Positions 1 to 7,074 of a DNA stretch of 64,000 nucleotides are shown in pieces. The notes under the pieces are model-generated. The model saw only the letters and a list, made by a program, of their open reading frames with translations. It was not told where the DNA came from and made no database searches. The stretch's first letter is position 1. The number at the start of each line of letters is the position of its first letter. The DNA is from GCA-2687025 sp964473525 (GTDB lineage: Bacteria; Poribacteria; WGA-4E; GCA-2687025), in the NCBI GenBank assembly GCA_964473525.1, contig CAYYPK010000021.1, positions 49,520 through 113,519 on the forward strand, given 5' to 3'. Made by a program: the position numbers and the translations under genes.

Positions 1-402
1 AGCATCCTCGGACGACATCTGTAGACCGGCGTGCAGCGACATGCCTATCTCGCGGCACCCGGAGTCGCGCAGCTTCCGAACGGCATCGCCGGCCGCGCAC
101 CGCAAACGCTCTGCGTCCACATTCTTCGGTCGTCCGAGCCCGACGAGTAGCACCCTTGGCGCGGGTATCTTGCCGTGGGTGTATACGACCGCTTGCGCGC
201 CCTTCTTCCCGGACATATCTCCCGTGTCGCAGACATCCCCCAGCATGCCTCCGAGGGCGGCGTCCAGAGACCGCGCCGACGCGCTTAGTTCGGAGTCGGA
301 GAACACGCCGACGACGATGGCATCTCCCTTGTACAGGGCGAGGTCGTTGCTGACGGTAACGGCCGTGTCGGGAGCGCCTTGTCGTGCGTCGGTTTGGGTC
401 AT
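1..402 (-). CDS. pepA: Leucyl aminopeptidase (M17), N-terminal part, cut by window edge
   Basis: The gene reads leftward from an ATG at 400-402 and runs off the window, so only about 134 N-terminal residues are visible. They match the macro-domain-like N-terminal domain of cytosol (M17) aminopeptidases, which release N-terminal residues from peptides. The diagnostic stretch is APRVLLVGLG, followed by a helix beginning DAERLRCAAGDAV. The catalytic metal site lies in the C-terminal half and cannot be checked. Its ATG overlaps the stop codon of the upstream aldolase gene (TAATG), so translation is probably coupled. The family call rests on the N-terminal domain alone. Confidence 0.72.
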   Translation of the reverse strand, partial: MTQTDARQGAPDTAVTVSNDLALYKGDAIVVGVFSDSELSASARSLDAALGGMLGDVCDTGDMSGKKGAQAVVYTHGKIPAPRVLLVGLGRPKNVDAERLRCAAGDAVRKLRDSGCREIGMSLHAGLQMSSEDA

Positions 403-1433
403 TACTGCTGCTTGAGTCCTTCCAACACGGCGTGTGTCACGGCCTTGATAAGGTCGGCGGTCTCGTCCTGGGTCATGCGCTCCGACGTGTCGCCCGGAGC
501 TGGCTCCTCGCTGGGCGCCAGCGAATCTGTCGGCAGAACGCACGCATCGCATTCGGCGCAGATGTCGGGGAACCGGTCGCAGATTCCGGCGCTACCGAAG
601 ACGCGCATCTGATGGGCGACAGCGTCCTTCACTCCCTCGCGCGCGCGTTCCAGCAACTCCGGATAGCTGATGAGGTCGGGGTCTGCTGCGAGCACGGCGC
701 GCGCGCGCTCGACGGCGGCGACGCTGATCTGCGTGTAGAAGTTGATCTTCGCGATGCCGAGGGAGATGGCCTTGCGGAAGTCGTCGTCGGTGACACCCGT
801 GCCACCGTGCAGGACGAGTGGCTTCTGCGTCCGCCGGGCGATTTCGTTGAGGCGTCCAAAGTCCAGCTTTGGGGTGCCCTTGTAGAGACCGTGGGCGGTG
901 CCGAAGCTGATCGCCAGGGCGTCGATCTGCGTGCGGTTGGCGAAGTCCTCCGCCTGCGCGGGGTCCGTGAAGTGGTCCGGGTTGGCTTCCGACCGTTCGC
1001 TGCCGCCCTCGCCCCCGCCGACTTGCCCCAGCTCCGCCTCGACGGTGACGCCGCAGGCGTGGCAGATCTTCACGATCTCCTGCGTCCGCGCGACGTTCTC
1101 CTCATACGGCAACCTGGAGCCGTCGAACATGATGGACGAGAAGCCCGCGCGCACGGCTCGGATGATCGTCTCGAACGTCTCACCGTGGTCCAAATGCAGG
1201 GCGACCGGTACCGAAGCGCGTTCCGCGGCGCGCCGGATGACCGTCGCTACGTCGTCGAGATCGATGTATTTGAGATGGACCTCGGCGACGTCGATGATGA
1301 CCGGCGAGCTCAACTCCTCCGCCGCATCGAGAATCGCCTGGAGCGTCTCGTAGTCCGGTACGTTGAACGCTCCCACACCGTAGCCGTGTCGTCGGGCGTG
1401 GTCGAGCATTCCGAGCAGGTTCACCAGTGCCAA
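402..1433 (-). CDS. Class II fructose-bisphosphate / ketose-bisphosphate aldolase family protein
   Basis: 343 residues of a class II (zinc-dependent) aldolase that cleaves or forms ketose bisphosphates such as fructose-1,6-bisphosphate or tagatose-1,6-bisphosphate. Visible motifs: YGVGAFNVPD near the N-terminus, HLDHG (catalytic Asp and zinc His), the phosphate-loop region GFSSIMFDGS, EAELG (zinc Glu), AISFGTAHG (zinc His) and LHGGTG (zinc His and phosphate binding). All core metal ligands are present. A tail of about 50 residues after the barrel holds three closely spaced Cys (near GICDRFPDICAECDAC), unusual for the family and possibly a metal or redox site. The gene precedes pepA with a one-base stop/start overlap. 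Substrate specificity cannot be read from the sequence. Confidence 0.88.
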   Translation of the reverse strand: MALVNLLGMLDHARRHGYGVGAFNVPDYETLQAILDAAEELSSPVIIDVAEVHLKYIDLDDVATVIRRAAERASVPVALHLDHGETFETIIRAVRAGFSSIMFDGSRLPYEENVARTQEIVKICHACGVTVEAELGQVGGGEGGSERSEANPDHFTDPAQAEDFANRTQIDALAISFGTAHGLYKGTPKLDFGRLNEIARRTQKPLVLHGGTGVTDDDFRKAISLGIAKINFYTQISVAAVERARAVLAADPDLISYPELLERAREGVKDAVAHQMRVFGSAGICDRFPDICAECDACVLPTDSLAPSEEPAPGDTSERMTQDETADLIKAVTHAVLEGLKQQ

Positions 1434-1466
1434 CGCGCGTAACCCCCGTCAGGAAGTCCGCGACCC

Positions 1467-2315
1467 TCAACTGGCGCCGCGGGCCATGGATTTCAGCAGG
1501 GCCAGGTTCTTCGGGTGCCATTCTACGTCATCGGGGGTTTCGATGAAACAGGGGATCGCGCGCAGCCGCTCGTGGCCGAGGATGCGGCGGAACGCGTCTT
1601 CGCCAATGTGACCCTTGCCGATGTGGTCGTGCCGATCGACGCGCGAGTCGAGTTCGCCTTTGGAGTCGTTCAGGTGCAACACGTCGAGGCGGTCTAGTCC
1701 AACGTGCTCATCGTAACTGGCCCACGTCTCGTCGAACGCGTCGCCCTCGAATCCGTAGCCCGCGGCGAACGCGTGGCAGGTGTCGAGGCACGTCCCAAAT
1801 CGCTCCGCTGGCTCTAGTCGTTCGAGCACCCAGCCGACCTCATCGAACGTACAGCCGATGCTCGAACCCTGGCCCGCGGACGTCTCCAACAGCAGCCGCG
1901 TGTCGGACTCGACCTCGGGAAGCAGCCGGTTCAGTTCCGTGACCAGGCGCTGCATGGACCTGTTGCGGTCGTCGTTCAGCGCCGAACCCATGTGCAGCAC
2001 GAGGAGCGGAATGCGCAGGGCGGCGCAACGGACGAGTTCCTGCGTAAGCGCCTCCCGAGCGCGCTCACGCACACCGTCTTTGGGCGACGCGAGGTTGATG
2101 AGATACGACGCGTGCGAGATGACGAGCGGCTCGCCGGCTGCCTGCCACGCCTCCATGTACGGGTCAATGCGATCCGCCTCCAGCGGCTTGGAGCGGTATT
2201 GGCGCGGGCTGGCGGTGAATATCTGAAGCACGTCCGCGCCGTACTCCTCGGCGGTCGCAAACGCGGAGTGCAAGCCTTTGTCTACCCGGATGTGGGCGCC
2301 GATCCTCGGTTCCAT
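1467..2315 (-). CDS. nfo: Endonuclease IV (AP endonuclease)
   Basis: 282 residues with the AP endonuclease 2 TIM barrel, which cuts DNA at abasic sites in base-excision repair using three zinc ions. Motifs: RIGAHIRVDKGL at the start, LQIFTASPRQY, VISHASYLINLASP, LLVLHMGS, LLLETSAGQGSSIG, GTCLDTCHAFAAGY, LHLNDSKGELDSRVDRHDHIG and FIETPDD. The His, Asp and Glu zinc ligands sit in these motifs and all look intact. The length is normal for the family. The start overlaps the end of the upstream DUF309 gene by 34 bp, suggesting co-transcription. Confidence 0.94.
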   Translation of the reverse strand: MEPRIGAHIRVDKGLHSAFATAEEYGADVLQIFTASPRQYRSKPLEADRIDPYMEAWQAAGEPLVISHASYLINLASPKDGVRERAREALTQELVRCAALRIPLLVLHMGSALNDDRNRSMQRLVTELNRLLPEVESDTRLLLETSAGQGSSIGCTFDEVGWVLERLEPAERFGTCLDTCHAFAAGYGFEGDAFDETWASYDEHVGLDRLDVLHLNDSKGELDSRVDRHDHIGKGHIGEDAFRRILGHERLRAIPCFIETPDDVEWHPKNLALLKSMARGAS

Positions 2316-2716
2316 TCCGCCTCCAGCTCGTCGAGATTACCAAGCGTGATGGTAGGGACGAGAGACACATCGAATTCAGACAGGCGTTCTCGCCCGAGTC
2401 GCGCGATCTCCGCCCGGCACGACGCCACGGCCTCCAACAGAGTTGCCACGTTCACGCCGTGCCGCTCCGGCGAGAACGCCTCGAGCTTCCCGGAGCCGCG
2501 CTCGAGCAGGTTCCGCGCGCCCTTGAAGTTCAGATTGCCCAGGTGATAGAAGCCCACCGCGACCTGGATGAGACCCTGGAAGAACAGTCTCGCGCGTGGG
2601 TTCGGGTCTTCCATCCATATGGCTTCGAGCGTCTCGTGGCACTCGAAGAACAGCCGGTCGTTGAACTCGGCGATTCCTGTGCGGAAGCGGTCGGCGATGT
2701 TCGTTTCGCTCGTCAT
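2282..2716 (-). CDS. DUF309 domain protein
   Basis: 144 residues starting from the ATG at 2714-2716; an upstream in-frame start would add 28 residues that do not look like the family. It carries the DUF309 helical core with the signature FFECHETLEAIWM and the stretch FFQGLIQVAVGFYHLGNLN. The family is small, all-helical and widespread in bacteria; its biochemical function is not established. The 3' end overlaps nfo, so the two genes are probably transcribed together. The family call is firm, the role unknown. Confidence 0.85.
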   Translation of the reverse strand: MTSETNIADRFRTGIAEFNDRLFFECHETLEAIWMEDPNPRARLFFQGLIQVAVGFYHLGNLNFKGARNLLERGSGKLEAFSPERHGVNVATLLEAVASCRAEIARLGRERLSEFDVSLVPTITLGNLDELEAEWNRGSAPTSG

Positions 2717-2835
2717 GGCTAGCGCCGGGACCAAGAAAGGCGTAGACACGGCTGCGTGGAGCGCGCCAAACGACGCCACGCCCACGACAGGTGCATCCAC
2801 TCCTGTATAGCACGTCCGGCGCGACCTACCGGAGA

Positions 2836-2870
2836 CGACGAAGGCGCGCGGATCGCCGCGCCCTTCGTCG
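2836..2870 (-). terminator. GC-rich terminator-like hairpin after the beta-barrel gene
   Basis: Two arms (2836-2851 and 2856-2870) pair over about 15 bp with one bulged base and a 4-nt loop, 22 bases past the stop codon of the beta-barrel gene at 2892. No U-tract follows, so this is a hairpin-only terminator candidate. Confidence 0.5.
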
Positions 2871-2891
2871 TTCGCTATCTCTACGTACGTT

Positions 2892-4178
2892 CTAGAACAC
2901 CAGCGACAGCCCAGCTGTCCTGTAGTCCGTTTCCAGGTCGCCGTACCAGCCGACGCCCGCTCGCAGGAACGCCAGCTTCACCTCTGCGGAGTAGGAGAGG
3001 AAGCCCTGGTTGTCTCCCACGCGCACGGCCACATTGATCGGGCTGTCTGGGAAGAGAATGGCTTCCACGCCGAGGTGGATGTTGTCCGTGATGCTGTCGT
3101 TTAGGAACGCGTCCTGCGCGTCGTCACCGGCGCCGTCGCTGTACCCAGCGGCGACCGTCAGATCCACGAGCGAGTTCTCCTGATCCAGGAAGGTCAGGGG
3201 TTTCGCGGCCGCGGAGATGGTGGTCGTCGTGGGGAAGGTGTCGTCGCCGATGTCGCTGACGAGGCTGCGTACGACGAGCGCGGTGGTGAGATAGTCCGTG
3301 TGGTCTATCTGCACGCCGACATCGACGCCCTGCCCTGTCTCGCTCTCGGTGTTGTTCTCGATGATGTCCCACACATCGCCGAAGGAATCCACGTCACCAT
3401 CATCCGTCGTCGTGTCGAAGTGCTCGTCCTTGAACTTGTCCGGGTCGAGCATGTCCGTGAGCGTGAAGAAGTCGTGCTTGATTCTGCGGTTCACCAGGCG
3501 CAGGTTGGCTCCCGCCCGGATGCGCTCGACGAACGGCGTCGACAGATCCTTCTCCGCGGCAGCGGCGAATTGCATCGTGAACACCTCGAGGGATGCGTCC
3601 AGCGTGAACTCGTCGTCCAGGACATCCAGCACGACAGAGCTCCAAGGGAGCCCCGCGCGGTCCAGGCTGATGCCCGTGACCATCTGGTTCGACACGCTCG
3701 CGGCGCCGACGAGCCGGAATCCCGCGATCTCGGGAAGAGGCATCGCCGCCCGAGCCAGCCCCAGGGTGGCGCTCCCCTTCAGTTTCTGCCGTCGCAACTC
3801 ATCGACCCGGGCGACGACATCGTCGATGGCGTCGCTTGCTAGTATGGTGGCCTGGTCCTCGTTAGAGAGCTCGTTGATCTCGTCCAGGAGATCCTGCAAG
3901 TTCTCCAACTCGTCTGCGAGATCCTCGCTCAAGCGGATCTGCGCCGGAACGATGGCCAGCGTGAATTCGTCGATGCTCGCCAGGCCGGCGGGGTTGTAGT
4001 CGAAGGAGAACAGGTCGTCGGCAACTGCTTCGTACGCGTTGCCGAGACCCATGGCGCGCATGCTGCGGAACGGTCGGAGCGGCTCGTCCGCCGTCGCTGT
4101 CATTGCGAGCGCCGATGCTACGATGCAGCCGACCAGAAGCGCTCGAACCGTACTGGCACTCGATGTCTTGCGGTGCAT
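2892..4178 (-). CDS. Outer-membrane beta-barrel protein (PorV / UPF0164 / TraF-like)
   Basis: 428 residues with a cleavable signal peptide (hydrophobic stretch ending near ALAMTATA) and a first mature segment reading MGLGNAYEAVADD followed by FDYNPAGLA. That signature is typical of FadL/PorV-like barrels and the UPF0164/TraF group. A long acidic, possibly helical insertion (about residues 85-130) separates the first strands from the rest. Alternating hydrophobic strands follow, and the chain ends in aromatic Phe (LSLVF), as expected for BAM-dependent barrel insertion. The likely location is the outer membrane; ligand or role is unknown. It lies directly downstream of a lipoprotein gene on the same strand (11 bp gap), so the two may form an envelope unit. 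Confidence 0.72.
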   Translation of the reverse strand: MHRKTSSASTVRALLVGCIVASALAMTATADEPLRPFRSMRAMGLGNAYEAVADDLFSFDYNPAGLASIDEFTLAIVPAQIRLSEDLADELENLQDLLDEINELSNEDQATILASDAIDDVVARVDELRRQKLKGSATLGLARAAMPLPEIAGFRLVGAASVSNQMVTGISLDRAGLPWSSVVLDVLDDEFTLDASLEVFTMQFAAAAEKDLSTPFVERIRAGANLRLVNRRIKHDFFTLTDMLDPDKFKDEHFDTTTDDGDVDSFGDVWDIIENNTESETGQGVDVGVQIDHTDYLTTALVVRSLVSDIGDDTFPTTTTISAAAKPLTFLDQENSLVDLTVAAGYSDGAGDDAQDAFLNDSITDNIHLGVEAILFPDSPINVAVRVGDNQGFLSYSAEVKLAFLRAGVGWYGDLETDYRTAGLSLVF

Positions 4179-4189
4179 GAGTTTCCCTC

Positions 4190-5080
4190 CTACTCGCCGT
4201 CGACGAGGGTGACGAGGTCAGCCGGCAGCGATTCGATGGTGAATCCCCATCCCTCCAGGTCGCGGAGGATCTCCAGGCTGAGTTGTTCGTTGACCGTGTC
4301 GCGGAGCTCGGCGATGGCGTCCTCGACCTCCGCCGAGTTCTCGGCAATCCGCTCAGCGGCCAGGTTGAGATAGAAGAGGGCGCTGCGCCGGTGCAGGTCT
4401 GGATCCACGTTCGCTCGCTGACCCGCTGCGCTCACGACGCCACCCGTGAGAATCTGCACGGCGTTGAGCACGGCTTGCCGCTGGCCGTCGCTGAAGCGGT
4501 CGAGCACCTCGTCGGGATCCATGTTCGTGACATCGAGATTCAGAGCGAAGTCGTACACCTCGCCCGTGTCGTAGTTGGCGGGGAATTCAACCTGGAAAAG
4601 GTCGCCTCCGACCTGCGTCAGCATGGACACCGCGTCCAGCGACGTCAGATACGCCAGGTAGACGAGGATCATAGACTCGTCGGATGTCGACAGCGACAGC
4701 GCGGAGTCGCCCACTTGGGCGGGAGCGCCATAGGCGACGAGCTCCTCGCTAGGCAGGCTCGTGCCAAAGGCGTCGAACACCTCGTTGAAAGACCCGATGG
4801 CCCCTTCGATGTTCTCCTGCACCTCTGGGTCCGCGAGGGTGGAGGGAGCGGGCAGGTTGCCTTCGAGATTCTCCAACTGGGACGCGTCGTCGAAGTCGAT
4901 CGCGACGCCAGCCAACTCCATGAGCCGTTCCGCCTCCGCGAGAGAGGCGCCCGCCGCTACCAGTTGCGGGGGGATGTCCACTTCGTCGTCTTCGTCCACT
5001 CGGTCCGCGCAACCGACGAGGCTACCGACGACCAGCCCGAGCGCGAGCCCGATGGCTGTAAGGCGCGGGATGACGTTCAT
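4190..5080 (-). CDS. Predicted lipoprotein of unknown function
   Basis: 296 residues. The ATG at 5078-5080 is chosen because a strong ribosome-binding site (GGGAAGGAAAG) lies just upstream and the protein then begins with a lipoprotein signal peptide ending in a lipobox LVGC. A longer in-frame reading upstream has no family support. The mature part is acidic and helical, with no domain I recognise. It precedes the beta-barrel gene by 11 bp on the same strand, so the pair may act together at the outer membrane; this is inference from context only. Confidence 0.75.
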   Translation of the reverse strand: MNVIPRLTAIGLALGLVVGSLVGCADRVDEDDEVDIPPQLVAAGASLAEAERLMELAGVAIDFDDASQLENLEGNLPAPSTLADPEVQENIEGAIGSFNEVFDAFGTSLPSEELVAYGAPAQVGDSALSLSTSDESMILVYLAYLTSLDAVSMLTQVGGDLFQVEFPANYDTGEVYDFALNLDVTNMDPDEVLDRFSDGQRQAVLNAVQILTGGVVSAAGQRANVDPDLHRRSALFYLNLAAERIAENSAEVEDAIAELRDTVNEQLSLEILRDLEGWGFTIESLPADLVTLVDGE

Positions 5081-5168
5081 ATACTTTCCTTCCCTGGGAA
5101 TGCAGGTACGCAAAGGTACCATCTTCCGGCAGACTGAGTAGATGGTAACTCGCTCCCCACGCGGGGGT

Positions 5169-6266
5169 TCACTTTTTGGGTAGGACCGTAAGCGGGTCGA
5201 TCGCCGTGCCGTTGCGTCGCACCTCGAAGTGTAGGTGCGGGCCCTTGGCGTACCCCGTAGCTCCGGCGAGGGCAAGCTTCTGGCGCTGGTTCACGCGCTG
5301 ACCGACGCGCACCAGGATGCGAGAGCAGTGCGCGTACCGTGTCTCAATGCCGTTTCCGTGGTCGATCACCACCAGCTTGCCGTAGCCACCCATGCGCCCG
5401 GCGTGTGTCACGCGGCCCGGCCGCGCGGCGACGATGGTTCCGCCCGCTCCGCAGGCGATGTCCACGCCTGCGTGCATCGTTCGGCGTCCGCTGATGGGGT
5501 GCTTCCGGTGGCCAAAGCGCGACGACAGGCGACCCTTGGCCGGCATCGCGTAGGACGCTCCGCGCGACCTTGACCGCGCGGAGGCCGTAGGGGGCGTGGC
5601 GTCGGGCAGGTAGAGCTCCTGCTTGACGCGAATGCGGTTCGGATTGGCGATGTTGTTCGCCTGGACGATCTTCTCAATCGGCACTTTATAGCGCAACGCG
5701 ATGTCTTCGATCGTGTCGTTGCGCCGGACGACGTGCAGAATGCCCTTGCGATCCGGGACGCGCAGCCTCTGCCCTGGCTGTATCTTCGCTCCCGTCCTAA
5801 GCTGGTTTGCGCTGTGTATTGAGTCCACATCCACGCCGTACGCGCGGGAGATGGTCCACAGAGATTCGCCGGGACGCACTTCGTGGCGGGCGAAACTGAC
5901 GGTTGCCCCCAACGGGCGAGCCGGCGCCGGCTTCGTGTCGGCCTTCGGCGCAGGGGTAGGCGCGAGGGGCGTCGCACTTGCCGGAGCGTCGGGAGCCATG
6001 CCCTCGAAGTCGTAGAACTCCGCGAGCGGGTAGCCGTCTGGACCTCCCAAGGCGTCCTCGGTGGATTCGACGGCCTCGACTTCCTGCTCGGAGTCCGGTT
6101 CCGCGGCTAGCGGTCCTTCGGGGTCGTCCATCTTCGGCATTCGGATGTATGCCGACGCCAGAATGACGAGGGGCACGGAGCACACAAGGCCCCACTCTAT
6201 CGCCATCCTCTTTCTCGAGCGTTCACCGCGCACTCGATCAGCCAACTGCTTCAGACACCTCACCAT
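5169..6266 (-). CDS. Membrane-anchored M23 peptidase with two LysM domains
   Basis: About 365 residues from the ATG at 6264-6266; a start at 6206 is also possible, preceded by a purine-rich GAGAAAGAGG. The order is: basic N-terminus, one membrane helix (WGLVCSVPLVILASAYI), an acidic/proline-rich linker, two LysM modules (about residues 128-170 and 177-221) and a C-terminal M23 lysostaphin-like domain. The peptidase motifs GRLSSRFGHRKHP, MHAGVDI (His and Asp zinc ligands) and HLHFEV (His ligands) are intact. It should bind and cut peptidoglycan cross-links or activate amidases at the periplasmic face. The reading frame stays open 120 codons upstream, but that part is a repetitive Trp/Arg-rich translation of a 48-bp DNA repeat and is unlikely to be protein. 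Confidence 0.85.
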   Translation of the reverse strand: MVRCLKQLADRVRGERSRKRMAIEWGLVCSVPLVILASAYIRMPKMDDPEGPLAAEPDSEQEVEAVESTEDALGGPDGYPLAEFYDFEGMAPDAPASATPLAPTPAPKADTKPAPARPLGATVSFARHEVRPGESLWTISRAYGVDVDSIHSANQLRTGAKIQPGQRLRVPDRKGILHVVRRNDTIEDIALRYKVPIEKIVQANNIANPNRIRVKQELYLPDATPPTASARSRSRGASYAMPAKGRLSSRFGHRKHPISGRRTMHAGVDIACGAGGTIVAARPGRVTHAGRMGGYGKLVVIDHGNGIETRYAHCSRILVRVGQRVNQRQKLALAGATGYAKGPHLHFEVRRNGTAIDPLTVLPKK

Positions 6267-6460
6267 CCATGCTGGGCGCTGCGGCGCCGTCCACGCGGGA
6301 CGGCGTAGCGTCATCCAGTCGGGGCGACGAGCGACGGTCTTCGATAGACATCGCAACGTCATCCAAGCGGGTCGACGCGGGACCGTCCACGCGGGACGTC
6401 TCAGCGTCATCCACTGCGGTCGTTGCATCCGCGACCAATGGCTGCCTATCGCCGTCAGCC
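6261..6460. repeat. 48-bp imperfect tandem repeat at the 5' end of the M23 gene
   Basis: The plus-strand motif CGTCATCCA recurs at 6309, 6357 and 6405, and a variant (CACCATCCA) sits at 6261. The spacing is exactly 48 bp (16 codons), over about four units. Units diverge inside but keep the frame. On the minus strand one frame reads an acidic 16-residue repeat (units start DDA or DDV) that ends at 6238, just inside the M23 gene. The repeat overlaps the predicted M23 start codon. Confidence 0.7.
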
Positions 6461-6466
6461 ACGCGG

Positions 6467-6884
6467 GTCGCGTCCGAGGCGTACGCGCCGCACGGCGCGC
6501 GCGCTGGCGCGTCGATCGTGGAGCAGTTTGCACCACGATCCAGGGGCCACCTCGGTTTATACGGGCATTACCGCCCGTGCGTTGCACCGCAACGTCTGTT
6601 TTAGCCACGCTAGTCGACCTCGGCATGTGAGGCGTTCTGTCGCGTGACGCCCGCTACTAACGGCGGTGAGGCGCCGATGTTCGAACGTCACGTCGACGAG
6701 TCCCGTCTTCGTGCGTTCATTGTCCGACATGACCCGGAAAGTGTCTGTCAGACAAAGCACCCCACTTGGGTCTACCCACGAAGGGCATATGCCAACGCCG
6801 TCAGGTTTCGCCCGCGCTGGTTGCCCTGTGCTGCGGGATAAATCCGTAAACAGGATACAACATCCGCTTGTAGGAGGCCAGTGC
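6467..6884. other. Intergenic stretch without a recognisable gene
   Basis: Open frames here have no family resemblance and poor composition, so I see no convincing gene. It holds a perfect 6+6 inverted repeat (TGTCTG, one base, CAGACA) at 6742-6754 that could be a regulator site. The region presumably contains the promoter for the leftward M23 gene and for any rightward transcript reaching 6885. Confidence 0.4.
6742..6754. promoter_or_regulatory. Short perfect inverted repeat, possible operator
   Basis: TGTCTG and CAGACA flank a single central T, giving a 13-bp perfect dyad in the non-coding stretch between the M23 and sigma-PheS genes. The size suits a dimeric regulator, but nothing ties it to one. 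Confidence 0.25.
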
Positions 6885-7046
6885 ATGGACCTAGACGGTC
6901 TCACGGCGGGCGATGGCGTTGCGCTCGGTGGAGGGGTTCGTGCCGCCGCCGCCCACACCTGGGACGGGACACATTGGCAGACCGAGCAGCTGTGCACTCG
7001 GCGCCTCGCCCCGAGTGGTGGGGGCTGGCTGGACCCGGCCTGCTAG
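6885..7046 (+). CDS. Possible 53-residue small protein with a perfect Shine-Dalgarno
   Basis: The ATG at 6885 is preceded by AGGAGG (6872-6877) at a 7-nt spacing, the strongest ribosome-binding site I noticed nearby. The short frame ends in TAG at 7046. The product is Gly/Ala-rich with two Cys, the second being the last residue (LDPAC). There is no hydrophobic segment and no family I recognise. It converges on the sigma-PheS fusion gene, whose stop is 28 bp further on. It could be a small regulatory peptide, or a chance frame behind a chance AGGAGG. Confidence 0.3.
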   Translation: MDLDGLTAGDGVALGGGVRAAAAHTWDGTHWQTEQLCTRRLAPSGGGWLDPAC

Positions 7047-7074
7047 CGGCTATGTGAAGCTTTACGGCCTAGAC

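Noticed and set aside
384..1442. Plus-strand 352-codon frame opposite the aldolase gene
   Set aside because: It is the antisense shadow of the aldolase, which has all its catalytic motifs on the minus strand.
6267..6626. 120-codon upstream extension of the M23 peptidase frame
   Set aside because: It is a Trp/Arg-rich translation of the 48-bp repeat and lacks any domain; the peptidase begins naturally at 6266 or 6206.
6557..6997. Minus-strand frame of 146 codons
   Set aside because: No recognisable domain, poor composition and no good ribosome-binding site; it overlaps non-coding sequence.
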